NCBI GenBank assembly: GCA_003508835.1
Contig: PUFA01000006.1
Span: 9,238,001-9,302,000 of the forward strand
Source: Eonycteris spelaea
Taxonomy: Eukaryota; Chordata; Mammalia; Chiroptera; Pteropodidae
Reading direction: 5' to 3'
Length of the DNA: 64,000 nucleotides
Part shown: piece by piece, positions 48,606 through 59,312 of the stretch
Layout of the letters: each line of letters opens with the position of its first letter
Numbering within the stretch: the first letter of the stretch is position 1
Translations under genes and position numbers: made by a program
Notes under the pieces: generated by a model
The model's input: only the letters and a program-made list of their open reading frames with translations
What the model was told of the DNA's origin: nothing
Databases searched by the model: none

Positions 48606-49645
48606 ACAAATCATCCCTTTTGGGGACACAGGCCTGCACCCCTTGCCTCACTTTTCTGACCTCATTTCCTGGTCGTCCCAACCTCTCCGGCCACCATTCC
48701 ACCCTTGCTGACTGCTACCGCTCCGTCACTCTCCTCCTTTGCCTCAATGTCTCCAGCTGTCCCCAAGCTCTCTCCCATGTTTGAGACTGCTTTCCTCAGT
48801 CTCCTCCTTGTTCCTTTTCCTCTTCCTTTTCCTGCCCCTGCAGACAGCCAAAGACCAGGTTTCAACCTTCCTCCGCTCTTACTGGTCACCATCAGGGCTT
48901 CCCAACTGCTGACTGATGAGACCTCAGGACCACACTCTCTCCCCAAGTACAGCCAGTTCGAGCTTCTGCACTGAGTCGCTCTTCCCTGGAGCCCAGAGTC
49001 ACGGGATGGAATGTGGGAAGTTTGCTGGCCTGCAGGTAGTCTTTCTGGATCCCTCTGCAGTCTTATCTCCTATCACCTCCAGAAAGGCAAGAACGTCTCA
49101 TACAGACCCTTTCAGTCACCTCCAGACTATGCCCTCTCACCTCCTCTTTCTCTCCCTCCAGCCCATAATTCACTTTAATGTGCACACGTCTGCGTTGGAT
49201 CCCCAGGCCTAGTAGTCAGGAGCCTTTAATAATCCAGTCCCAATCTTCTTTTTTCAATCCTATTTTCCACCTTTTTCAGGGATAAATCTAGTAATTCAAC
49301 CAGATGTCTATATTCTCCAGACCTCAAGCTTGCCCTGCACCTTCCCAGCTGGGGCCTCACTCCCACTGCCTGGGATGCCTGTCTGCAATCGCTACTCACT
49401 GGAACCTCCCCATCCTGCAGTCCCCTCACTGTCCACCCTCTGTCCTTGGGCTACTTTGATGGTCTTCACTTTGTCATGGCTCTAATCTCGTCGTGCCCAC
49501 ATCTCACCCACTCTTAGCTCTCTGAAGGGAGGACACATGTCCTAATCACCTATGGCCCCTGGACAGGCTAAATTCATATGAACTACACAAAAGAATGCAG
49601 TGCATCCCAGGGTGTGATGGGTGGAACACACCATGATATGCCCTA

Positions 49646-49735
49646 CAAGAAAAGGGAAGAGAAAAGAGGGAAGGAGGGAAGGAGGGAAGAAGGGAGGGAG
49701 GAAAAGAGAAAAAAAAAACAAAGCAAGAGAAAAAT
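49646..49735 (+). repeat. Polypurine GGAA/GGGA tract
   Basis: About 90 bases almost purely A/G in GGGAAGGA-type repeats. Such polypurine-polypyrimidine mirror tracts can form triplex DNA. The Lys/Arg/Glu-rich frames across it are artefacts of composition. Confidence 0.9.
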
Positions 49736-50222
49736 GGGTTTGTGGGGTTTATGTTCATATAACACTATCGACACCGTCTTGGACAATCTCTGTGTACCCT
49801 TGGAAATTAAATGATCTGAGAATTCCAACAGTTAAGAAATGTGTTTATTTTTGTTTTTTTTTACAGCTTTTCCCAAACAGCTCTGACTACAAAGACCTCT
49901 TTCTAGTATTTATCCCTTTAAATGAGACCCTTGGGGAAATGCTGATGGAAAGGGTGAGAGTTTGGGGGCACATGTCAACAGTACAGTGAGGCTCTGTGGT
50001 GAGGAGGCAGGAAGGCGGGGAATTGATGTCAGGTCAGCAAGTCTGGCCCTAATTATACAAACCGAGTTTCTCAAACTGGGGCACACGTGACCCAGGGTGT
50101 GCCCGGAGACTCGGATTCACGGGACGACACAGCACTACCTGCCTCTCAGAGCATCATCAGTAGATTAAAGATTTGGTAGGTAGGAAGGAGCTCTATGTTG
50201 TTATATTAAAACCACAAACAGA

Positions 50223-50266
50223 AACTTAGAACTGACCAGCACGGAACTTATAACTGACCGGCACGT
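50223..50266. repeat. 22-bp direct tandem duplication
   Basis: Two 22-bp units, starting 'aacttagaactgaccagcac' (50223) and 'aacttataactgaccggcac' (50245), lie head to tail with three differences. Confidence 0.85.
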
Positions 50267-50806
50267 AAAATTTGCATGGACTTTTCAGCTCAAATGTCGA
50301 GTTTGTGTTGGCTATTTGCTGCTAAGCCCTTTCCTCAGCTCTTTGGGCTACTTTGATGGAAAAGCACGAGCAGCCCTGACAAGCAGCGGAAGGTCCTTCA
50401 GCAGGGCCTGCCACGACGTCAATGGGATGTTCGGGAGATTAGCCTGGCAAGGAGCGCAGGGTGCAGTGAGTCAGAGGAGAGCTGTAAGATTCCCTGGCCA
50501 TGTCCTGTTGTGAACCAAGCAAACGGGAAAGGCGAATGTGTTCTGCTTCACCGCCTGCCACCTGTGATGGAGTGCTATGCACTCCTGACTGGGCCTTTGC
50601 ATTTCTGCAAGCAGACCGTAGGGCCCCAGCCCCAATACGTGCCAACGAAAGGGGCCCATCAGGCCAGGACCATGCTCACTTCCACACCAGGTCCATCCAG
50701 GACCCAAACAGCCTCCAGACACAGGCAGGGGCCCTCCACGCCCACAGTAGTGAAGCCCAGCACACTCGCCTCCCCTCTCCACCAGCCCTTTGGGCTGAGG
50801 ACTCAC

Positions 50807-51003
50807 CTGTATGGCTGGGGGAAGAGGAACTGCGGCCCATCTCCTGCCATGGGGGAAGGGTCTCGGGGGTTGGCGGACAGCTTGGGAGGTGTCCTCTGAG
50901 GGTACGGGTAGTTGGGCTGGACAAATGGGATGTAGCTCAGCAGGGGGGTGTAGGAGGAGCGGAAAATCTGCTGTCCCATCTGCTGCGGATTGTATGGTGT
51001 CAC
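50807..51003 (-). CDS. C1orf94: C1orf94 coding exon
   Basis: This is a 197-nt exon with the acceptor AG at 51004-51005 (ctgacctgcag context) and the donor GTGAGT at 50801-50806. It runs from phase 0 to phase 2. It encodes VTPYNPQQMGQQIF, RSSYTPLLSYIPFVQP, NYPYPQRTPPKLSANPRD and ends in QFLFPQPY. This is the most distinctive segment for the gene: the remembered human protein has nearly the same YIPFVQPNYPYPQRTPP stretch. The frame is fully open. Long open frames on the opposite strand here (50500-51030) are shadows of this exon and its GC-rich flanks. Confidence 0.95.
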
Positions 51004-51149
51004 CTGCAGGTCAGAGGGGAGAGAGGGTAGAGGTTCGGCAGAGCGCATCGCTCTCGAGCATTACGGTTGCCCAACCCTGACCCTAACCCCAGCCCCACCC
51101 CTTAGCCTTGTACCCCTCTATTGCTGTGGGGTACATAGAAGTCAACGTG

Positions 51150-51325
51150 TTAGAATGGAAAAACCACCGGACTCAACAACTGTATGTGAGATTGGCAAAT
51201 GACTGAATTTAGCTGGGCCTCAGTTTCCTCATCTGTAAAATGGGCAAATGCTGTCTCCATTACATGGGGTCTGAGTCAGCTGATTTAAAGAGGCTGGCAC
51301 TTAATAAATAGCAAACAAGTATTAT
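51150..51325 (+). repeat. MIR SINE
   Basis: 'tgagattggcaaatgactga', 'cctcagtttcctcatctgta' and 'ggcacttaataaatagcaaa' follow MIR order. Confidence 0.75.
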
Positions 51326-51529
51326 TTCGCTCTCTTCCCTGCCTCCCTACCTTTCCCTCTCTCATGACCATCCTCAAAGCCCGCATTTATTTTTAAGTCT
51401 TTTGCTATCTTGATAAAAGCTGTCCAGATTTAAACATCCCTGGCCTCTATCTCAGGATCTCAACACAGTCCAAGTCCGGGACAGGCCTGCCCAGCTGAGA
51501 GTCCTGTGAAAGGTCGTGGGAACGCTCTG

Positions 51530-51690
51530 TACCTGCACTGTCCGATGTGGGGGCCACCAGCCACACACGGCCATTGAGCGCTTGAAAGGTGACTGGTGTG
51601 AATGAGGAACTGAATTTTGAATTTTACTTAATTTTCATCAATTTAGATTTAAATAGCCACACATGGCTAGTGGTCATGATATTGGACAAT
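51530..51690. mobile_element. Palindromic MITE (CACTGTCC ends)
   Basis: The left arm 'gcactgtccgatgtggggg', with 'ccaccagccacacacggcca', pairs with the right arm 'agccacacatggctagtgg', with 'atattggacaatgtg'. The AT-rich centre (ttttgaattttacttaattt) completes a known mammalian palindromic DNA element whose family name I am unsure of. Confidence 0.75.
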
Positions 51691-51839
51691 GTGAGTCTAG
51701 GACAAAGGGCAAAAAAGGACAATGGGATTCAGCTCAAACTCTGGAGAAAAATAGGAATTCAGTGAGGTTTCAGAGACCACCTAGATCGGACACCCCTACC
51801 AGAGCCAGGGCTCCCGCTATCATGCCCTTGACAAGGCAG

Positions 51840-51935
51840 GAATCCCATTTGTCTTATTTACTAATATATTCTCAGCCCTAAGACAGTGCCTGGCACACAG
51901 TAGCTGCTCAATAAAACACGCTAATGAATGAATGC
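51840..51935 (+). repeat. L2 LINE 3' tail
   Basis: 'agacagtgcctggcacacag' and 'gctcaataaaacacgctaat' then gaatgaatg form a typical L2 terminus. Confidence 0.7.
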
Positions 51936-52239
51936 AAGAAAGGGAGAAGAAGAGGGAGGAAAGAAGAGACCGTTAAGTGTCTACTTGAATACCTAAAATG
52001 ACAAGGAGCTCATTACATTATGAGCACTGTATTCCACTTGTAACAGCTGCGAATGTCGCGAACCCTCGCCTGTGTGGAGCTGACACCCATCCTCCTGCCT
52101 GCTGGGGCGAGTTAGTCAAAACTGGGGGAGCTTCTGGATTTCCACCTTAACAGCAAGAGTGTGCGGGCCACGCTGCTCCGTGATTCAGCAAGCTGACAGC
52201 CCTCTCTCTCCCTGCACATCCTTATCTAATACAAAAGTC

Positions 52240-52435
52240 ACAGAGGCTAGCACTTATCGAGTGCTGAGGGTGTGCCGGGCCCTTCGTACGCATTCTCTCA
52301 TTTAAACTCCCGTCAGCCCTGTGAGGTAGGACCATTAGTATCTCCATTTTAGAGATGAAGAAACTGAGGTTCAGAGAATTAAGCAGCTTGCTCAGTAAGT
52401 CTTTCAGTGTCTGAGTTGCAACCAAACCCCAGCGG
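52240..52435 (-). repeat. MIR SINE
   Basis: 'ggctagcacttatcgagtgc', 'cctgtgaggtaggaccatta' and 'gatgaagaaactgaggttca' are in minus MIR order. Confidence 0.8.
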
Positions 52436-53698
52436 GGTGAGTTCAGAGCACGTGTGCCTGAGCTGCACCCCTGTGCTTGGTCCCTCTGAAAGCCTGAGCC
52501 CCTCCCTCCAGGCACCCCCATATTTTTCCCAGTGGACATATAGAATTTAGTGACGCTGGACATAGGCACCAAAACCCCAAAATGACAAGCTAAAGGTCAG
52601 GAAGAGCCTAGAGCTTATAGAGAGAGCCCAGGAAGGCACTCCCCAGGACAGATGCCTGTGGGCCAGTGTGGCAGAAAATCCCTCAGGTTTCCACAGTGGC
52701 GGAGGGAGGGAGGGTCTGGGAGAAGACTGTTTTGAAAGAGAGATTCGGGTTCTAGAGCTTATACAACAAGCTTTATTCAAAAACATGCGTGTCACTACAC
52801 GTAACTGATAAAAACCATAAAACAGAGCTGTGTATATTGCTCTGGAATCACCTTCAAAATAGACTTTGCTGACAAAAGCAGTGATAGAAAAGTGTTCCTA
52901 GAATGCCACACTCGTACAAAAACACAAACATAAATAGACATCACTACAAGGATACCTAAGAAAGCAGTGACAATGGCTGCCTCTAAGGTTACATTTGTGC
53001 CATGTTCTTATATTACTTTTCCAAAATATGTACATACATGACTTTGTCTAAAAACATTCTCTTTGGAGCTAAGTGGACAATGTCATTGTCCATGGGGTGG
53101 GGTGACGTGGCTGGGATTCTGTGAGCCAGACTATCAGTCTTTTCTCCTTCATATCAAGATGCAAACTCCCACTGCTGAAAAAGCAGCAGTCCTGGCTCGC
53201 GTGATAAAGTAACCTGACCCACGGTCCCTTCTTTACCCTCTGGAACATCCTCACATACTTCGGTCAGAGGTGCGGTTTGCAAAGAAAGGGTGGGGGTCCC
53301 TGGGGAGAGAGGAGAGGCTGAGGAGTTGGTGCGTTTGGGGTGTGAGGGGCAAGATCAGCCTGAGGATCAACAGGTTCTCAGCATCTTTCCTCACACCCCA
53401 TCCCCACCCAAGACACTTGATAACTCTGAGCACGCTTCTCTGCTTCTCTGTGTTGCGTGTGCGCCTGCACAGCACAGCTTGGTGCATGTATATGACTGTA
53501 TCTTTGTGTCTCTGTTTGTATTTTTGGCCTCCTGCTTTATTTTGGTACTGTATTTTTGTGTATCTGTGTGTAAGAGGCAGTAAACCATGGTGACTGGGAT
53601 CATGGACCCTGAAGCCAGGCTGCCCAAGATGGAACCCCTGTTCTGCCATTGTGGTATTGTCAAGCAGATATTCACCCCTTGACATTCCCGTGGGAGCA

Positions 53699-53918
53699 AG
53701 GGTGCCAGATTTAGCAAACAAAAATACAGGTTCTCAGTTAAATTTGAATTTCATATAATTTAATCCCAAATGGATTCATTAACAGCAAATATTTTATAGT
53801 GTAAGTATGTCCCATGAAATATTCGAAAACATGTTTATACTCAAACTTTATTCACTGTTTATGTAAAATTTAAATTTAACTGGTATTTAATCTTGTATTT
53901 TGACTGATAAACTGCTAG
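53699..53918. mobile_element. Palindromic MITE (GCCAGATTTAGCAAA ends)
   Basis: The left arm 'gccagatttagcaaacaaaa' with 'cagttaaatttgaatttcat' is matched in inverse by 'aatttaaatttaactggtat' with 'ttgtattttgactgataaac'. The arms are about 55 bp long with an AT-rich centre. The family name is uncertain. Confidence 0.75.
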
Positions 53919-54265
53919 GGAAGAAAGAGGATTCCCCTGTCCCACTGATGCTTGGCAAAGCCATGTGATTTGCTTTGGCCAGTGGAGGGCGGGCACACAT
54001 TACCAGGTACCAGCTCTGAGCTGAGGTTCCCGAGGCATGTGGTGTTTCTGCTTACCCCTCCCACACTCCTGCCATCCACCACGGCAGGAGCGAAACCTAC
54101 TGTATCTTCAGCACAGGCCCGAAAGAACACATGGAATAGGCTTGAACCCAATCCCAGCCCAGCTCAGCCAATCCATAGACTGTGAGTGAAAAATAAATGT
54201 TTAATGTTGAAAGTCTATGAGATATTGAGGACGTTTGTTGCCACAGTATAAGCTAACTTATATGT
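53919..54265 (+). mobile_element. MLT1-type LTR
   Basis: 'gccatgtgatttgctttggc' and 'cagtggagggcgggcacaca' near the 5' end, and 'tagactgtgagtgaaaaata' with an AATAAA-containing end, fit a MaLR LTR. The MITE abuts it on the left and a MIR on the right. Confidence 0.6.
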
Positions 54266-54269
54266 TAAG

Positions 54270-54445
54270 TGTTATGACCTTGAGAAAGTTATTTAATCTC
54301 TCCATGCCTGAGTTTCCTCATCTCTAACCTACCGCATAGGGTGGTTGTAAAGGTTACGTTAGTTAATGCAGGTAAAGTTATTAGAGAAGGGCCTGGCACA
54401 CAGGAAAGCTTCTGTAAGTGCCAGTTGGTATCATCACCTAGGGAT
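54270..54445 (+). repeat. MIR SINE
   Basis: 'tgaccttgagaaagttattt', 'cctgagtttcctcatctcta' and 'agggcctggcacacaggaaa' are in MIR order. Confidence 0.75.
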
Positions 54446-54605
54446 ATTTCTACACTGTTTCTGCACACATGTGGGTATTTGTGTATACTCTGGGCCCAGG
54501 GTAGGCCAGAAACTCTTCTTGGTGGCCAAGACAATGGAGAAGCTGTCCTTCTAACCTGAAGGCCTTCGTGGAGCTGGGACAGAGGTGAGGAGGTCATTTA
54601 CTCAC

Positions 54606-54683
54606 CTGTCGGGAATAACACCCCAGCTGGGGGTGCAGGGCCTGCTGAAAGGGCATCCTGGCTGCCCGCTGAGGGTATAGGCT
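54606..54683 (-). CDS. C1orf94: C1orf94 coding exon (78 nt)
   Basis: This small 26-codon exon is bounded by AG (54684-54685) after a CTCTCCCC tract and by GTGAG (54601-54605). It begins and ends in phase 0, so skipping it would keep the frame. It encodes SLYPQRAARMP followed by FQQALHPQLGCYSRQ. The YPQR motif recurs in the next exon (NYPYPQRTPP), which suggests a short internal repeat. It is identified from its splice sites, open frame, phase match and the shared motif. Confidence 0.88.
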
Positions 54684-54914
54684 CTGGGGAGAGAAGGGAA
54701 GGCTCAGTGCTGTGGGGCAAAGGGCCACTCAACTCAGCTTCCAGGTCATATGCCTGCATCTCCAGACGCAGCCCAGTCATACCACCACACAGCAAGCCAG
54801 GCCCACTACTTGCCAGGTCCAGCTGGCGTCGGGCCGAGCAAACACAACTCAGACCACAGAGGAAGCCCCTGTCTAGCAGGATTTAAGGCCCTTTTGGTGA
54901 GTACTTAAAGCAAG

Positions 54915-55425
54915 AGCTTCAGACCTGACTGCCTCTTAAATCTTAGATCTGTCCCTTAGTGGCTGTGTGACCTTGGGGAAGTCACTCATCTCCTGAGTCT
55001 CTTTTCCCTTGTCTATAAAATTATGTGCATTTAAGAGTGTATACCCTGTGAAGGAAGCCAAATTCTCTTCGTTGTGGTCTACACCCTTTTCTAAGTTCAT
55101 GTCCCCAGACCCCATTCCTGTCCAGCATGCGGTGCCCACCTCATCTCTGCGTGTGTATGTTAGTTTGCATCCGGGTTTATTTAAGCACATCTGCATGTGG
55201 ACTTCCATTTGTGTCTGCAGCGGTGTGTTTCTGTGTACAAATGTACAACTGTGAGGTGAACCCAAGAGTATTTGTTTGGGTCTGCTGCTATGTGTTTATA
55301 TACTCACACATAATACTTATGTCTATCACCTTATGATGAGGATTGGGGTGAAGATAAATGAGTTGATGCTTAGAACAATGCCCAGCACTTAGTAAGGATT
55401 CTGTAAGTGTTGGGTATTTTTAGCA
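54915..55425 (+). repeat. MIR SINE split by an unidentified insert
   Basis: The MIR 5' half is at 54915-55025 ('gtgaccttggggaagtcact') and the 3' half at 55325-55425 ('gataaatgagttgatgctta', 'agcacttagtaaggattctg'). The 0.3 kb between (55026-55322) is rich in TGTG motifs and resembles no family I know. Confidence 0.65.
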
Positions 55426-55529
55426 CCTCTCACTGTGCCCCTCTTTCCTATACTTGAAGAGGCTCTCTGGTAGCTCAGCCAAATGAAAAGTAAAACCTTT
55501 ATTCTTTGACCTTGGGTATCTATGTGTAC

Positions 55530-55533
<4 letters not shown>

Positions 55534-55574
<41 letters not shown>
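55534..55574 (+). repeat. (CA)n microsatellite, about 20 units
   Basis: Uninterrupted CA dinucleotides. It is long enough to be polymorphic. Confidence 0.95.
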
Positions 55575-55577
<3 letters not shown>

Positions 55578-57269
55578 GAGCAAGATGGTTACTGTGATGG
55601 TGCAGTCTCTACCTCTACCTGCCAATCCAGAGTTACCTCCTAAGATGCAGCTTAAAGCTCAAAGTACTCCTAGACCAGGACGTCTTTCCAGAAGATTCTG
55701 CACCCCTTGATGCTGCTGCCTCCATTCTGGGCTCGGCTCATGCCAATTATCAAAGTGTTGATGGCTGACACTGTACCCTTGATGACTTCCTCAGGGTCAT
55801 GATTCCCTTGTAAAAGGCTCCAGCTCCCTGATGTGGGGTCTGTGGGAAAGACTCTCAGCTCTCCTAGTGCCCATCTTCCTGGTCCCTGAGAGCACACATC
55901 CTCTCCAAGCCCCTCCTTGCCCTCTGTTTTCATGCACCTGACACTTGACCATGGTGGGGCCCCATCCACTTATACCACCCCTTTCCTGAAACTAGTGCAC
56001 CTCTTCTCCTTTTCTCCAAACCCCATAGCCCAGGGCAGCCCCACTTTCTACCAAGACCACAGCCTGGGCCCCGAGACTTCTGCCATGGCCTGAACCTGGA
56101 CAGAGAAGTCAGACAGATGGGGCTGCCCTGCCTGTTTCCCGCCCTTAGCAAGCTCCAAAGCCAAGGTCTGTGCCATTCCTCTGTTTGACTCTCTTCTACC
56201 TCCCCTCCAACTCCATTAGCACTCAGCTCTGCTTTGCACAGCCAACTCCCTCAGGCTGCCATCCTCCCCAGGCCAGCGTGGGCTAGGCTACTCCTAGGAT
56301 CTATGCAAGACAAACAGCTGCCTACCCGTGGGACAAATTTACAGGAGCTGGTGCCATACTCATTAGTATGAGCCACACTTTATGACTTTAAGGACATTTC
56401 TAGTTGTTCGAATTGCAATTCTGTCAAATCATAAGCAAAGGTAAATAAACATTCATTCTTCTTTGCTTGAGGCCACAGCCTCTTCCCAGGCACCCCCCCT
56501 CCCCCCTCCTTAATTGGGAGCAGAGTTCCTTTATGCCAAGCAGCCCAGGAGCCTCTGAAGCTCCCTGGTGCTGGGGACTTAGTCTTCCATGGCTTGCGTC
56601 CCTCCACGGCGGAACTCTGAGTAAATTGGATTTGGGACCTCATCTTTATTCTTCATGCCGAGCAGGAAAAGAGACTAAAATAAACCGTTCCCCTCCTCCC
56701 TGTCTGCGGAGCTCCCTGACCCTGTTTCTTAGGAAGATCAGGGCTAAATAATAATTTTTAAAAACCAACATCTGTATCACACTTGAGATTTTTTTTTTTT
56801 ATCAGAACAATATCGCTTTTATTATCATACTTTAGATTTTACAAAGCCCTTTCCAATCCGAGGGCTCAATTCACCTTACGACAGAATCGACACTGCTACC
56901 GCTGCTGTGATTATAATGAGCCCGTGTCACCAACGCTCAGAGCATTCGGCCAACTTGCCCAAGGCCACACAGCTCGGAAGCAGCAGAATTTCTTTCAACA
57001 CAAGTCTGTTGATTTTACAACCTGCCTTCTTTGTCTTACCGGAGGCCCCTTGATCATGAGAAGCTGGGAGGAAATTACGCATCCTTCTTTACTACCTGGG
57101 AGGGTCAAGGTCTACGGTTAATTTCAGCAGGGCCCAGTCAGTGCCTAAACTGCTTCTCAGGACCTGACCGATCAGGGCCTCCATCACTTCTGCCCAGGAG
57201 CCAAGGAACCTGGTAGTCAGGCCTGTGATGCGAATACCGGCATCTCTCAAGACCAAGGACCTTCAAGCT

Positions 57270-57565
57270 CAAAAGGACCATATGATTTCACTCATAGGTG
57301 GGATATAAAACAGAAAACACCAAACAAGCAAGCAAAACAAACAAACTCATAGACATAGACAACAGTATGGTGATTACCAGAGGGGAAAGGGGTTGGGGGG
57401 GATGAAGAAGGTAAAGGAGGTCAAAAATATGGTGATAGCAGGATACTTTGGGTGATGAGCACACAATGCAATATACAGACGATGTATTATAAAATTGTAC
57501 ACCTGGAACTTATGTAATGCTATTAACAAATGTTACCCTCGATAAATTTAGTTTTTTTAAAAATG
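57270..57565 (+). mobile_element. L1 3' end, bat/laurasiatherian type
   Basis: 'atatgatttcactcataggt' (ORF2 end), 'aacagtatggtgattaccag', 'gatgagcacacaatgcaata', 'aaaattgtacacctggaact' and 'ttaacaaatgttaccctcga' with an A-rich tail. It is 5'-truncated and the best-preserved of the three L1 ends of this type in the window. Confidence 0.85.
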
Positions 57566-57659
57566 TCCAAATCCTACCCACTCCAAAAGGTCAAGTCAGA
57601 AGAAGTTAACGTAGCAAAGAGAGAGCACCTCTTTATAAAGCAAACCATTGTGAATTAGC

Positions 57660-57960
57660 TTTACATAGTGAGCCCTGTATGTGCGTTTTAGAGGGAATCG
57701 GTTTATACCAAATAACGTTATGCAACTGTTTCCCTTTCAGAGGTGGGGGTGCATACAGTGCTGGTCTGGGATTTGTTCCTGGCTTGTACTGGACTCCGAG
57801 CTTCTTAGTCATCTTTGGATCCCCTTCACCTAGCCAGTGCTCGGCCTATAGTCAGTGCAAAGCAAAGGTTTTTAAGATGACTTAAATGAATGAGTAAATA
57901 AATAAATAAATGAGTACTTCAGTGGGTAGGCGAATAAATGATTGAATAGTGAATGAGTAA
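57660..57960 (+). repeat. L2-like 3' end with AAAT/TGAA simple repeat
   Basis: 'ggactccgagcttcttagtc', 'tagccagtgctcggcctata' and a tail of AAAT and GAATGA repeats (57885-57960). Confidence 0.55.
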
Positions 57961-58287
57961 ACAGAAACATGCAAAGGTGGAGGAATATCTCAGGACCTGC
58001 ATAAGGACAAGATATCACAGGGCTGGTACGGACACACTTTAATTTCCCCTTTGATCACACTTCATGACCACTTCTCACATTGGTGGGGGGGATGAGGCCT
58101 CCTGTCCCACATGAGAAGAGGGTGGGCATTTTGTTCTCTTTAGCAAACCAAAAAAGGCTTGAAAACAAAACTTTGGAGAGGAAAAGAGAGATTTTGCTAA
58201 ACTCCTTTAGCTCCCATTGGAGATTCAGGAGCTAAGTCTGGTGGAGTAGCTCAGAAAGGCTTTAGATAGAATAGAGAAGACAGCTTG

Positions 58288-58300
58288 CCCCCCCCCCCCC
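58288..58300 (+). repeat. Pure C13 run
   Basis: Thirteen consecutive C bases, the longest pure C/G run in the window. Confidence 0.9.
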
Positions 58301-59112
58301 GTCCTGAAGGAGGAAATGATGTAGGGACTGAGTGGCAGTGGGAGCAGGAGGTGCATAGAGACGAGACAAGAAAACTTTCAGGCAGATTTCTTTCTCTATC
58401 TGCCCTCTCCAGACTGTGCTGGGCCAGGCAAGTGGCTGTGTGTTCTCACCCTCCCCCATACACCTACATGCCACCCTGGAGAGGAGCCAGGGAAGGAATC
58501 AGGGAAGAAACCTTAGACACCGAGCATCTTCCCTAGAGAAGCTGAGCTCTACCTAAAAGGACCATTAAGCTCTTGGATCGGACTATGGTTTAAACCAGAA
58601 TGGACATTTATTTGATTTTCTCTTCCTTCGACCCACTGGGCAGCAGCTCTTAAGGAAGATTAGACAAACTACAGAAACTACATTTTCTCTGCATAAATAA
58701 GTTCTGTGAGCAAAATTCCTAACCCTGCTACAAGTGTTTCACCATCCCTTTGTATTTACCCACTAATTCCCTTTTAGCTCTGAGCCCAAGACCAAGAATG
58801 GGTACCAAGCCCCCTTATCTGGTATAAGCTAAGACTGCTCAGATGAAGTTTAAATGAAATTTAATTTGTTATCTACACCAGAACACTTGAGAGTGGAGGG
58901 GGTGCTATTAATAATTATTCTGGGACCAAAGACCTAAACTGAGACTGTCCCAAGAAACCGAGGATGCCTGTCTTCCAGCTATAAAGGAAGCCACCGGAGG
59001 TGGCTGGGAAAGGACAATGCCACCATCCTATCCTCGGTGTCCAAGCACCAGCAATGCAGCGCTGGAATGCACAGCCAGAGCTCACGGGAATTTAGACAAA
59101 GGAAATTAGAAA

Positions 59113-59158
59113 TATATGTGCGTATGCGTGCGCATACGTGTGTGCACGTGTGTACCAA
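59113..59158. repeat. Alternating purine-pyrimidine tract
   Basis: A mix of TG, CG and CA/TA steps ('gtgcgtatgcgtgcgcatac'), with alternation nearly unbroken over about 45 bases. It contains the palindrome gtatgcgtgcgcatac. Such tracts favour Z-DNA. It lies about 155 bp downstream of the 59313-59488 exon in the direction of transcription. Confidence 0.75.
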
Positions 59159-59312
59159 GTAGTTGGTCTGATGTGGCCGCAATGAAGCAATTAAGTACCG
59201 AGCCTAAAAGCTATTTGTGAACTAGGCTCCCTGACAGCTAGAGCTCCTTCGTGGCCAGAACTGTGTGGATGGTCACCGGAGAGCCAGGCCCAGGACCTGC
59301 TCATGCACTCAC

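Larger units (their letters stand above)
45476..50806 (-). other. C1orf94: Last intron of C1orf94
   Basis: The intron holds L2 fragments at 46130-46290 and 46485-46665, a long L2 at 47180-48605, a purine tract at 49646-49735 and a 22-bp duplication at 50223-50266. 46270-46400 ('cagatatgcatattacagat') is single-copy and could be conserved. 48606-49640 is pyrimidine-rich and may be further decayed L2, but no clear landmarks were found. Confidence 0.7.
51004..54605 (-). other. C1orf94: Intron of C1orf94 between 54606 and 51003
   Basis: It contains MIR (51150-51325 plus; 52240-52435 minus), palindromic MITEs (51530-51690; 53699-53918), an L2 tail (51840-51935), an MLT1-like LTR (53919-54265) and another MIR (54270-54445). 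On the minus strand, 52755-53050 reads like a transcript tail ending in AATAAA at 52772-52777, but no poly(A) or splice acceptor supports it. The 156-codon minus frame at 53251-53721 has no family features. Confidence 0.7.
54684..59312 (-). other. C1orf94: Intron of C1orf94 between 59313 and 54683
   Basis: It holds a MIR interrupted by about 0.3 kb of unidentified sequence (54915-55425), a CA microsatellite (55534-55574), an L1 3' end (57270-57565), L2-like sequence (57660-57960), a C13 run (58288-58300) and a purine-pyrimidine alternating tract (59113-59158). 56380-56880 is repeat-free and may be conserved; 58301-59100 shows nothing recognisable. Confidence 0.7.

Noticed and set aside
49578..49989. 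Lys/Arg/Glu-rich open frames
   Set aside because: They are translations of the GGAA polypurine tract.
50500..51030. Plus-strand open frame of 176 codons
   Set aside because: It is the antisense shadow of the C1orf94 exon at 50807-51003.
51074..51095. Telomere-like CCCTGACCCTAACCCC
   Set aside because: Only about two imperfect units; no interstitial telomeric array.
55389..55625. Cys-Val repeat peptide frame
   Set aside because: It is a translation of the CA/TG microsatellite.
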